From NCBI RefSeq assembly GCF_030848565.1, contig NZ_JAVDDV010000001.1, forward strand, positions 430,195 to 494,194: a stretch of DNA of 64,000 nucleotides, written 5' to 3'. This document shows positions 18,096-26,353 of this stretch, one piece after another. Each line of letters opens with the position of its first letter. The stretch's first letter is position 1. Position numbers and translations under genes: made by a program. This DNA is from Natronolimnohabitans sp. A-GB9 (GTDB lineage Archaea; Halobacteriota; Halobacteria; Halobacteriales; Natrialbaceae). The notes beneath the pieces are model-generated. The model had not been told where the DNA came from. It searched no databases and worked only from the letters and a program-made list of their open reading frames with translations.

Positions 18096-20324
18096 TCAGC
18101 GAAGCCGTGAGCGTGGATCGAGCACCTCGACCGGGTGAACCGCGTCGCGCTCGAGTACGTCCTCGAGTTGGTCTTCACACGAGGTGCCGCTGGCGACGAC
18201 CAGGCGGTCCTGGGCCTCCGGTTCGGTGAACTGCTCGGCGAGTCGGTCGCCGACGTCCATGCTCAGCTCGTAGTATTCCTGTTTGTAGCCAAACGAGCCG
18301 GCCATCCCACAGCACTCGACGTCGCTCTCGAGGACGTCGTAGTCGAGGGTCTCGAAGACGGCCCGCGTGTAGCGGTCGACGCCCATCGTCCGCTGCTGGC
18401 AGTGGGAATGGTAGGCAACGTCCGGCCCGTCGTCGCCGGTTCGCAGTCGTGCCCCGTTGGCACCGTTCTCGAGACAGCCGTAGACGTACTCGAGGATCTC
18501 GTAGCTGCCCTCCCGGAGTCGCTCGAACGAGGCCTCGGGGAGGAACTTCTCGTACTCGCTGTGGAACATCGCCAGATCGCTCGGTTCGATGACGACGACG
18601 TCGCGGCCGGCATCGAGGTGTTCGGCGAGCCCGGCGTAGACGCGACTCGCCTTCGTGTCGGCGGTCGCGATCATCCCCTGTGAGAGCGGCGCCCGGCCGC
18701 TTTCCCCGACCGCTGGAACCCGGACGTGGACGTCCATGGCCTCGAGGACGCGGACGGCCGCCTTCCCGCGGTCGACGTCGATGTAGTTCGTGTAGGTGTC
18801 GGGGTAGAGGACGGCCTCGCGCTCGGCGTCGGCGGCGGAGACGCGGGGCCCGCGCGACTCGAACCAGTCGACGAGCGTCTCGCGTTCGAACGCGGGCAGC
18901 GAGCGGCGGCGATCGATCCCGACGGTCCGTTCCAGCACCGACCTGACGGGCCCGAGATCGGCCAGCCAGTTCGAGACGGGTGCCGTTGCACTCCCCAGTT
19001 TCGCCAGCGTCTCGTAGTTGCCAAACAGTCGCTTCTGGGGGTCGATGCTCCCGGTATCTTCCTCGTCGGGGACCAGTTCGTCGTAGACGAACTCGAAGCG
19101 GCCGTCGTCGCCCTCGCGGTTGATCCGATCCCTGACGACGGTGTTGATCCACGGGATATCGATCTCGACCGGACAGGCCTCGACACACCGCGAGCAGCCA
19201 GTACAGAGGTCGTTGAACTCGGCGGCACTCTCCTGGCCATGGACGCCGGCTTCCCAGCCGGTCGCGATCCCGCCGGTGTAGGTCTCGCCACCGAAGGCGT
19301 GGCCGCCGACGGACTGGAAGTTTCCACAGGTGTTTGCACACGCCGAACACCGGATACAGTACAGCGTCTCCCGAAGGTGGTCGTCCTCGCGCATCGCCAT
19401 GCGGCCGTTGTCGATCAACACGAGGTGAAAGTCGCGGTCGTCGTCACGGTCGGCGAGCGCCACGTCGGATTCGTCGAAATCCACGACGGGGGAGTCGACC
19501 GGCGGCGTCAACAGGGAGACGTACGAGGTGATGTCCTGACCCGTCCCCGAGCGACCGATCAGCTCGATAAAGGGCGCGAGGTCCTCGACGGATGGAACGA
19601 TCTTCTCGACGCCCGCGACCGCGACGTGGGTGTCGGGAACGACGGCCGTCTTCCGGGCGTTGCCCTCGCTCGTCACGAGCATGAGCGACCCTGAGTCGGC
19701 CGTGATGAAGTTTGCACCGGTCATCCCGATATCGGCGTCGACGATCAGCGCTCCCAGCCGGTCCCGGGCGAACGTCGTCAACTCCTCGGCGGTCTCGAGC
19801 GGTTCGTCGGGCTCGAACTGCTCGTTGAAGAGGCGAGCGATCTCGTCTTCGGACTTGTGAATCGCCGGGGCGACGAGGTGTGACGGCGCTTCGTCGGCGA
19901 CCTGCAGGACCCACTCACCGAGGTCGGTTTCGACGACGTCGACGCCGTCGGCCTTGAGGGCCTCGTTGACCTCGAGTTCCTCGCTGGTCATCGACTTCGA
20001 TTTGACGAGTCGCTCGGCATCGTTCTCGTCTGCGATCTCGCGGATGTACCGGTTGGCGTCGGCCGCGTCGTCGGCGAGATACACCGTCCCGCCGTTGGCC
20101 TCGACGGTCTCGGTGAGTTCGTCGATCAGCTCCGGGAGTCGCTCGATGGCGTCCTCTTTGATCGCGCGGGCCTCGCTTTTCAACGCCTCGTAGTTCTCGA
20201 GGTCGGCGACCGACTCGTAGCGGCCCTCGTTGAACCCGAGCGTGTTCGCCTCGACGGCGTCGCCTTCCGTCTCGAGGAGATACCGGATGTGGTCGGCCTT
20301 TCGCTCGCGTGTGCCACCGCTCAT
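18096..20324 (-). CDS. LutB-type LUD/iron-sulfur protein fused to a CCG (LutA/GlpC-like) domain
   Basis: 742 aa joining what are usually two subunits. Residues 1-300 are a LUD domain (ADIGMTGANFITADSGSLML, GNARKTAVVPDTHVAVAGVEKI). Residues 323-333 and 374-384 are two 4Fe-4S motifs, CIRCSACANTC and CTGCSRCVEAC. Residues 450-742 form a cysteine-rich CCG module with SHCQQRTMGVDRY and CCGMAGSFGYK. LutABC oxidises L-lactate at the membrane in bacteria; the lctP and D-lactate dehydrogenase neighbours support that here. The start overlaps the stop of lutC by 4 bp. Confidence 0.9.
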   Translation of the reverse strand: MSGGTRERKADHIRYLLETEGDAVEANTLGFNEGRYESVADLENYEALKSEARAIKEDAIERLPELIDELTETVEANGGTVYLADDAADANRYIREIADENDAERLVKSKSMTSEELEVNEALKADGVDVVETDLGEWVLQVADEAPSHLVAPAIHKSEDEIARLFNEQFEPDEPLETAEELTTFARDRLGALIVDADIGMTGANFITADSGSLMLVTSEGNARKTAVVPDTHVAVAGVEKIVPSVEDLAPFIELIGRSGTGQDITSYVSLLTPPVDSPVVDFDESDVALADRDDDRDFHLVLIDNGRMAMREDDHLRETLYCIRCSACANTCGNFQSVGGHAFGGETYTGGIATGWEAGVHGQESAAEFNDLCTGCSRCVEACPVEIDIPWINTVVRDRINREGDDGRFEFVYDELVPDEEDTGSIDPQKRLFGNYETLAKLGSATAPVSNWLADLGPVRSVLERTVGIDRRRSLPAFERETLVDWFESRGPRVSAADAEREAVLYPDTYTNYIDVDRGKAAVRVLEAMDVHVRVPAVGESGRAPLSQGMIATADTKASRVYAGLAEHLDAGRDVVVIEPSDLAMFHSEYEKFLPEASFERLREGSYEILEYVYGCLENGANGARLRTGDDGPDVAYHSHCQQRTMGVDRYTRAVFETLDYDVLESDVECCGMAGSFGYKQEYYELSMDVGDRLAEQFTEPEAQDRLVVASGTSCEDQLEDVLERDAVHPVEVLDPRSRLR

Positions 20325-20845
20325 TCGCCATCACCGTCGGTCTCGAGGAAGACGACGTGAACGGCGTTCGGGCCGTGGGCTCCCTCGACCAGCGCGCCCA
20401 TGTCGGCAGTTGCGCTGGGGCCGGTCGCGACGATGGCGCTGCCGCCGTCCCGCAGTTCCGGACCGAGCCGCTCGATGGCCGTCGGCATGTCGGCCACGAG
20501 GTCGCGCTCGTGGAGCACCGGGACGTGCAGTTCCGGAAAGAGACTGACCGGCTCGCTTCCCTCGGGCGTCGACGGCAAGACGACGCTCCCGTAGTCGGCG
20601 ATTCCAAACGAGGCGGCGGTAACGCCCGTCGTCGCCGCCTCGAGTGTCGCCGGCGTCGGTTCGTCGTCGACCCACTCGGGGAGGGAGACGTCCCCGAACG
20701 GAAGGGGTGTTCCGACGACTGGTTCGGTTACGACCGCCTGTAGCGTCGCCTCGAACGCGGCCGGGGTGGTTCGGGTCAGTGCAACGTCGCGGTCGGCCAG
20801 TGCCTCCTCGAATCGGTTGCGGACCGACCCTGACTCGGCGCTCAT
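20321..20845 (-). CDS. lutC: LutC-type LUD domain protein
   Basis: 174 aa from the ATG at 20845 (MSAESGSV); an ATG seven codons upstream at 20866 is also possible. It carries a single LUD domain with AASFGIADYGSVVLPSTP, VPVLHERDLVADMPTAIERL and GPSATADMGALVEGAHGPN, the last resembling the C-terminal signature of LutC/YkgG proteins. It is the first gene of the lutC-lutB/A operon, with ATGA overlap. It has no cofactor motif of its own and probably acts as a subunit of the L-lactate oxidising complex. Confidence 0.88.
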   Translation of the reverse strand: MSAESGSVRNRFEEALADRDVALTRTTPAAFEATLQAVVTEPVVGTPLPFGDVSLPEWVDDEPTPATLEAATTGVTAASFGIADYGSVVLPSTPEGSEPVSLFPELHVPVLHERDLVADMPTAIERLGPELRDGGSAIVATGPSATADMGALVEGAHGPNAVHVVFLETDGDGE

Positions 20846-20914
20846 ATCTCGAGCGTTCGCCCCCATCGTGATTATTGTTCTGCTGCATCACCTTCTCTTC
20901 TCGAGAATGGTTTT

Positions 20915-20936
20915 GAATAAATATGTTGGCCAACCA
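20915..20936 (-). promoter_or_regulatory. lutC promoter with adjacent palindromic operator candidate
   Basis: On the minus strand ATATTTATTC looks like the lutC TATA box. Immediately upstream is the perfect 10-bp palindrome GTTGGCCAAC (20926-20935), within TGTTGGCCAACCAACG. Its position just before the TATA/BRE suits a regulator of the divergent lactate genes. The regulator is not encoded in the locus. Confidence 0.4.
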
Positions 20937-21076
20937 ACGCCGGTCGACGATTTCGGCCGAGTCGAATCCGACTTCCGACACCCCTCCACCGGAAGCGCCG
21001 CCGAAAACGGCTCGAGTATCCCGTTCTGAACTCGCCTGCACGACGATTATGTGTACTGTGCTATCATCCTCTGACG

Positions 21077-21154
21077 ATGCCAGATCGAATTCACGACGGA
21101 ACGGGACCCGATGTCGTGATGGCCTGGACGAATCCCGGTGATAGCGATGCTTAG
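21077..21154 (+). CDS. Possible 25-aa leader peptide overlapping lctP
   Basis: An ATG at 21077 opens a 25-codon frame ([20 protein letters not shown], then GDSDA) ending in TAG at 21152-21154. It overlaps both candidate lctP starts (GTG 21138, ATG 21147) in another frame. A peptide overlapping the start of a transporter could couple or gate its translation. There is no independent evidence that it is made. Confidence 0.3.
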   Translation: MPDRIHDGTGPDVVMAWTNPGDSDA

Positions 21155-22910
21155 CAGTGCAGTGCTGGCGCTACTCCCGCTTGTCGTCGTCGCCGTTCTG
21201 TTGGTCGGATTTCTGTGGCCGGCCGAGCGAGCGATGCCGGTCGCGTGGCTCGTCGCGGCGGTCGTTGGCTTCGCGAGCTGGGAGATGCCCGTCGAGTGGA
21301 TCGCCGCCGCGAGTATCCGTGGCGGACTGGCCGCACTCGAGATTCTCTGGATCGTCTTCGGTGCGCTCGTGTTGTTGTACACGTTGATGCGCTCCGGAGC
21401 GGTCGATACGATCAACGAAGCGTTTGCCTCGATCAGCGAGGATCGGCGCGTCCAGGTCGTGTTGCTCGGGTTCTTTCTCGCGACCTTCATCGAGGGCGTC
21501 GCCGGCTTCGGGACGCCCGCAGCCGTCGTCGCACCGCTGTTGCTCGCACTCGGCTTTCCGGCGCTTGCCGCTGTCGTCGCGGCACTCGTCGGTCACGCCG
21601 TCGCGACGGTGTTCGGGGCGGTCGGGACGCCGATCATCGTCGGCTACGAACAGCCCCTCGAAAGCGTCGAGCCGACGATAGCCGCCGAAGGGATGTCGGT
21701 CGCGGGCTATTCGGCCTCGGCGGCCGGCTGGGCCGCCGTGTTCAACGGCATCCTCGGCGTGTTGATGCCGCTTTTCGCCGTCGGGATGGTCGTCTACTTC
21801 TTCGGCGATCCAGACGAGCGGTCGCTGGCCCCGCTTCGAGGCGTGGTGGCGCTCTGTCTGGTCTCCGGCGTCGTCTTCGCCGTCCCGTACGCGCTGACGG
21901 CGTGGTTCATCGGTCCCGAGTTCCCGTCGCTGATCGCCGGGATGGTCGGCGGCGCCGTCGTCGTCGGCCTGCTTAGGGCCGGCTTCCTCGAGCCTGACGA
22001 CGCCTGGGAATTCCCACCCCGCGACGAGTGGCCCGACCACTGGGTCGGGACCATCGAACCGGGCAGTAACGGGACGGCCACCGCAACCGGCAGCGAGAAC
22101 TCGATGTCGCTACTGCGCGCGTGGTCGCCGTACCTGATCCTCGTCGTGTTGCTGATCGGCACCCGGGTGATCGAATCGATCGCCGAGCGGCTACAGGGAG
22201 CCCCTGTCGTGTCGATCGAAACCAGCCTCGGTACCCTCTCGATCGGTCCGGTCCTCGAGTGGACGGCGATTCTCGGGACCGAACTGGACGGCACGATCGA
22301 GTGGGCGTACGTCCCCGGCACCTGGCTCGTGGTCAGCGCGCTGATCGCCGTCGTGCTGTTCCGGATGGACGGCGACGAGGTCGTCGGCGCATGGCGTGAC
22401 GCCGGCAGCAAGATCGTCTCGCCACTGATCGCGCTCGTGTTCGTCATCGCGATGGTCGAGATCATGCTCGAGACCGACGCCCACGTCGAAGCTGACGTCG
22501 TGGCGGCCGCCTCGGTCCCTGACGGGAGCATGATCGTCGTGCTCGCGGAAGCGACCGCGACGGTGATCGGGCCCGCATACCCGATGATCGCCCCGGCTGT
22601 CGGCGCGCTCGGTGCCTTCATCGCCGGTTCGATTACGGTCAGTAACATTACCTTCAGCGCGTTCCAGTTCGAAGTCGCCCAGCGTCTCGAGTTACCGACC
22701 CAGCTGCTGGTCGGTGCCCAGTCTATCGGTGGCGCGATCGGGAACGTTATCGCGATCCACAACGTGATCGCCGCACTCGCGACGGTCGGCCTCGTCGGAA
22801 AGACTGGACACGTCGTCCGGCTCAACCTTATTCCGGTCGCGTACTATCTGCTCGTGGGCGGCATTCTAACGACGATCGCCGTCTACGTGCTGTTTCCGAC
22901 GCTCTTCTAA
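21138..22910 (+). CDS. lctP: L-lactate permease family transporter
   Basis: A 590-aa LctP/GlcA-family permease with about 13-14 hydrophobic segments. Family landmarks include [23 protein letters not shown] near residue 115-137, [24 protein letters not shown] [15 protein letters not shown], and the C-terminal [33 protein letters not shown] pair. It should bring lactate (or glycolate) into the cell by ion symport. The start is either GTG at 21138 or ATG at 21147, both inside the overlap with the possible leader peptide. The stop TAA is the first three bases of a family B repeat. Confidence 0.94.
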   Translation: MIAMLSSAVLALLPLVVVAVLLVGFLWPAERAMPVAWLVAAVVGFASWEMPVEWIAAASIRGGLAALEILWIVFGALVLLYTLMRSGAVDTINEAFASISEDRRVQVVLLGFFLATFIEGVAGFGTPAAVVAPLLLALGFPALAAVVAALVGHAVATVFGAVGTPIIVGYEQPLESVEPTIAAEGMSVAGYSASAAGWAAVFNGILGVLMPLFAVGMVVYFFGDPDERSLAPLRGVVALCLVSGVVFAVPYALTAWFIGPEFPSLIAGMVGGAVVVGLLRAGFLEPDDAWEFPPRDEWPDHWVGTIEPGSNGTATATGSENSMSLLRAWSPYLILVVLLIGTRVIESIAERLQGAPVVSIETSLGTLSIGPVLEWTAILGTELDGTIEWAYVPGTWLVVSALIAVVLFRMDGDEVVGAWRDAGSKIVSPLIALVFVIAMVEIMLETDAHVEADVVAAASVPDGSMIVVLAEATATVIGPAYPMIAPAVGALGAFIAGSITVSNITFSAFQFEVAQRLELPTQLLVGAQSIGGAIGNVIAIHNVIAALATVGLVGKTGHVVRLNLIPVAYYLLVGGILTTIAVYVLFPTLF

Positions 22911-22990
22911 TACTGCCGGACGGAACGATCGGGAGCATTCGCTGGACTGGAGCGGCGCATTTACCGCAATGACTTCCGTTCGACAGTATA
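22908..22990 (+). repeat. Family B palindromic repeat, copy 3, at the lctP stop
   Basis: About 83 bp, from TAATACTGCCGGACGGAA to TTCCGTTCGACAGTATA. The outer 16 bp are inverted with two mismatches. The TAA at its left edge is the lctP stop codon. It separates lctP from the dehydrogenase gene. Confidence 0.6.
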
Positions 22991-23054
22991 CGCATCGACA
23001 GCAGGCCAACCGTCTACTACCCACCAGCACCAACCGTCACCCAAATCGAATCCA

Positions 23055-26000
23055 ATGACGATCACACCTCCCACCGACCGTGACCCGGCTGCCGATCCGA
23101 ACGCCAACTACGATTACCGAAGCGACGACGTCGAACGACCCGACCTCGTCGCCGACCTCGAGCGGCGAGTCGAAGGTGACGTTCGCTTCGACTCCTACTC
23201 CCGACAGCTGTACGCGACCGACGCGAGTATCTACGAGGTGACGCCGATCGGCGTCGTCTTCCCGCGATCGACCGCCGACGTCGCCCGTGTCGTCTCCTAC
23301 TGTGCCGACAACGGGATTCCCGTCCTCCCGCGGGGCGGCGGCACCAGCCTCGCCGGCCAGACGGTCAACGAGGCCGTCGTTCTCGATTTCACCACGTACA
23401 TGGACGACGTCGTAGAGATCGACCCCGACGAGCGACTGGCGACCGCCCAGCCGGGGATCTACCTCGAGTCGCTCAACGAGAAACTCGAATCCCACGACCT
23501 GAAGTTCGCGCCCGACCCGGCGTGGGGCGACAAGAGCGCGCTCGGTGGTGCGATCGGGAACAACTCGACGGGCGCACACTCCCTGCAGTACGGCAAGACC
23601 GACGCCTACGTCGAGGAGGTCGAGGTCGTCCTCGCGGACGGCACTGTCACGACCTTCGGCGAGGTCACCATCGAAGAGGTCCCGGAACTCGCCGACGGTG
23701 ACGACCTCGAGTCGGCGATCTACGCGGCAGTCGCCCGAATTCTCGAGGAACAGGGCCAACTCATCCACGACACCTATCCCGACCTGAAGCGAAACGTCTC
23801 CGGCTACAACCTCGACTGGCTCGTCGAGGACGCCTACGGCGGTGAACGCGGTGTCGGCGAACCCGACGCCGAAGGCGGGACGCTCAACCTCGCGAAACTC
23901 CTCTGTGGCAGCGAGGGAACCCTCGCGGTCGTCACCGAAGCGACCGTCTCGCTCGAGCCGATTCCCGAGGAAAAGAGCATGGCGTTGCTCGCCTACGACA
24001 CGGTGCTCGAGGCGATGGACGACGTCGAGCCGATCGTCGAACACGACCCGGCCGCAGTCGAAGTGCTCGACGACGTGCTGATCGACCTCGCGCGGGACAC
24101 ACCCGAGTTCGCACCCGTGACGGAGATCCTTCCCGACGGAACGGCCGCGGTCTTGATCGTCGAGTTCTATGCCGACGACGTCGCCGACGGCAAACGGAAG
24201 GTCGCAAATCTGCTCGCGGATCGCTGTCCGAGCGTCGATCCGGACGGCGAAGCCGACGACGAAGACGAGCGGACGATCACGGAGACGGAGACGCTGGCGT
24301 TCGACGCCATCGAGGCCTACGACGCCGACAGTCGCGCGAAAATCTGGAAACTGCGTAAATCCGGCCTCCCGATCCTGCTCTCGCGGACGACCGACGAGAA
24401 ACACGTCGCCTTCATCGAGGACACCGGTATCCCGCCGGAGAACCTCCGAGCGTTCGTCGCCGACTTCCAGGAGGTCCTCGAGGACCACGACACCTACGCC
24501 AGCTTCTACGCCCACGCCGGACCTGGCGTCTTACACGTCCGTCCGCTGGTGAACACGAAGACCGAAGCGGGTCTCGAGGAGATGGAATCGATCACCGACG
24601 CCGTGACGGACCTCGTCGTCGAATACGACGGCTCCGTCTCGGGCGAACACGGCGACGGTCGGGCCCGAACCCAGTGGAACCGGAAACTGTACGGCGAGGA
24701 GCTCTGGGAGACCTTCCAGGAGCTGAAGACGGCGTTCGATCCCGACTGGCTGCTCAACCCTGGCCAGGTCGTCTTCCGCGACGGCGTCTCCGCAAGCGAC
24801 GCGAGCGGAGGGTCGTCACGGGGCCGTGACGGTGATCCGACCGACATGACCGAAAACCACCGCTTCGGCCCCGACTACGAGTTCAACGCCGGCTTCGATC
24901 CGGTCCTGGAGTGGGACAACGACCAGGGCTTTCAGGGAATGACCGAGCTCTGTCACGGCTGTGGCGGCTGTCGTGGCGAACAGTCCACGACCGGCGGCGT
25001 GATGTGTCCGACCTTCCGGGCCGAAGACGAGGAGATCCTCTCGACGCGTGGTCGGGCAAACATGCTCCGACAGGCGATGAGCGGCGACCTCGATCCCGAC
25101 GAACAGTTCGACGACGAGTTCGTCGAAGAGGTACTCGACCTCTGTATCGGCTGTAAGGGCTGTAAACACGACTGCCCGAGCGGGGTCGACATGGCCAAGC
25201 TCAAAGCCGAACTCACCTACGAACACCACAAGCGAAACGGCGTCTCGCTTCGTGATCGGTTCTTTACGAACTTCGAGACGCTCGCGAAGATCGGTTCTGC
25301 GACTGCCCCAGTCTCGAACTGGGTGGCGAAGCTGCCCGGCAGCGGCGTCCTCACCGAGAAAGTACTCGGCATCTCCCGGGAGCGGGACCTCCCGACGTTC
25401 GAGCGCAACACGTTCGCGAAACGCGTCGCGGACCGTCGACCCGCGGTGGCGGCCCACGAGGCCGATCACAAGGTCGTCCTCGTGCCCGACATTTATACCA
25501 ACCACGAGTATCCCGAGGCCGGCGAAGCAGCCCTCGAGGTGCTCGAGGCCGCAGGCGTCCACGTCGAGGTCGCCGACCCGCGAGACGTGGGCCGGCCGGC
25601 CTACTCGAAAGGGCTGCTCGAGACGGCTGCCGAGGACGCGACGGAAACCGTCCACGAACTCCTGCCGTACGTCAAGGAGGGCTACGACGTGGTGTTGATC
25701 GAGCCCTCCGACGCCGTCATGGTGCAGTCGGACTACCTCGATCTGTTCGACCACCCGGAGGTCGAGGCGGTCGCCTCGAGCACCTACGGTGTCTGTGAGT
25801 ATCTCGATCGGTTCGATCTCGACGCCGAGATCGTCTTCGATGCCCCCGACGAGCACCTCGCCTACCACGGCCACTGCCACCAGAAGGCCCACGCGAAAGA
25901 CCACCACGCCGTCGGCGTGCTCCGGCGTGCGGGCTATGCGGTCGATCCCCTCGACTCGACGTGCTGTGGCATGGCCGGCTCCTTCGGTTACGAGGTCGAA

Positions 26001-26183
26001 CACTACTCGATGAGCAAGGCGATCGGCGAGGTCCTCTACGAACAGGTCGACGACAGCGCGGCCGAGCGCGTCGTCGCCCCCGGCGCATCCTGTCGCACTC
26101 AACTCGAGGACCGTCCCGGCGCGACCGAGGAACCCCCGACACCGATCGAAGTCGTCGCCGAGGCACTCGCCGATCGACGATAG
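23055..26183 (+). CDS. dld: D-lactate dehydrogenase, FAD/FeS/CCG fusion
   Basis: A very large 1042-aa flavoprotein. Residues 55-290 are the FAD-binding PCMH domain (VLPRGGGTSLAGQ, WGDKSALGGAIGNNSTGA, LLCGSEGTLAVVTEA). Residues 300-590 are the GlcD/Dld-type C-terminal oxidase domain, with HAGPGVLHVRP and GEHGDGRARTQW. FeS motifs follow at C633 (CHGCGGC) and C697 (CIGCKGCKHDC). Residues 740-1042 are a CCG module with CHQKAH and CCGMAGSFGYE. It should pass electrons from D-lactate (or a similar 2-hydroxyacid) to the respiratory chain, fed by the lctP upstream. Glycolate is an alternative substrate. Confidence 0.9.
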   Translation: MTITPPTDRDPAADPNANYDYRSDDVERPDLVADLERRVEGDVRFDSYSRQLYATDASIYEVTPIGVVFPRSTADVARVVSYCADNGIPVLPRGGGTSLAGQTVNEAVVLDFTTYMDDVVEIDPDERLATAQPGIYLESLNEKLESHDLKFAPDPAWGDKSALGGAIGNNSTGAHSLQYGKTDAYVEEVEVVLADGTVTTFGEVTIEEVPELADGDDLESAIYAAVARILEEQGQLIHDTYPDLKRNVSGYNLDWLVEDAYGGERGVGEPDAEGGTLNLAKLLCGSEGTLAVVTEATVSLEPIPEEKSMALLAYDTVLEAMDDVEPIVEHDPAAVEVLDDVLIDLARDTPEFAPVTEILPDGTAAVLIVEFYADDVADGKRKVANLLADRCPSVDPDGEADDEDERTITETETLAFDAIEAYDADSRAKIWKLRKSGLPILLSRTTDEKHVAFIEDTGIPPENLRAFVADFQEVLEDHDTYASFYAHAGPGVLHVRPLVNTKTEAGLEEMESITDAVTDLVVEYDGSVSGEHGDGRARTQWNRKLYGEELWETFQELKTAFDPDWLLNPGQVVFRDGVSASDASGGSSRGRDGDPTDMTENHRFGPDYEFNAGFDPVLEWDNDQGFQGMTELCHGCGGCRGEQSTTGGVMCPTFRAEDEEILSTRGRANMLRQAMSGDLDPDEQFDDEFVEEVLDLCIGCKGCKHDCPSGVDMAKLKAELTYEHHKRNGVSLRDRFFTNFETLAKIGSATAPVSNWVAKLPGSGVLTEKVLGISRERDLPTFERNTFAKRVADRRPAVAAHEADHKVVLVPDIYTNHEYPEAGEAALEVLEAAGVHVEVADPRDVGRPAYSKGLLETAAEDATETVHELLPYVKEGYDVVLIEPSDAVMVQSDYLDLFDHPEVEAVASSTYGVCEYLDRFDLDAEIVFDAPDEHLAYHGHCHQKAHAKDHHAVGVLRRAGYAVDPLDSTCCGMAGSFGYEVEHYSMSKAIGEVLYEQVDDSAAERVVAPGASCRTQLEDRPGATEEPPTPIEVVAEALADRR

Positions 26184-26191
26184 ACACGGTC

Positions 26192-26272
26192 GATACGGAC
26201 TGCTGTCCCGAGTTCCCGCCGATCGCCAGGACGGGGTCGGCGATCGGCGGGCAGTGACGACAGGAGACCGTA
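26192..26272 (+). repeat. Family A nested-palindrome repeat, copy 2
   Basis: A complete 81-bp copy. Outer ends are GATACGGACTGCTGTCCC and GACGACAGGAGACCGTA; the core inverted repeat is CCGCCGATCGCC...GGCGATCGGCGG, perfect over 12 bp. It lies between the convergent dld and amine oxidase genes. Confidence 0.8.
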
Positions 26273-26353
26273 GAAACGAGGCCGCGGGTTCGGCGACGAC
26301 GGCCGACAACGGACGACGTGCGATCTCATCGACAGCTCAAGCGCTCGAGCGCC

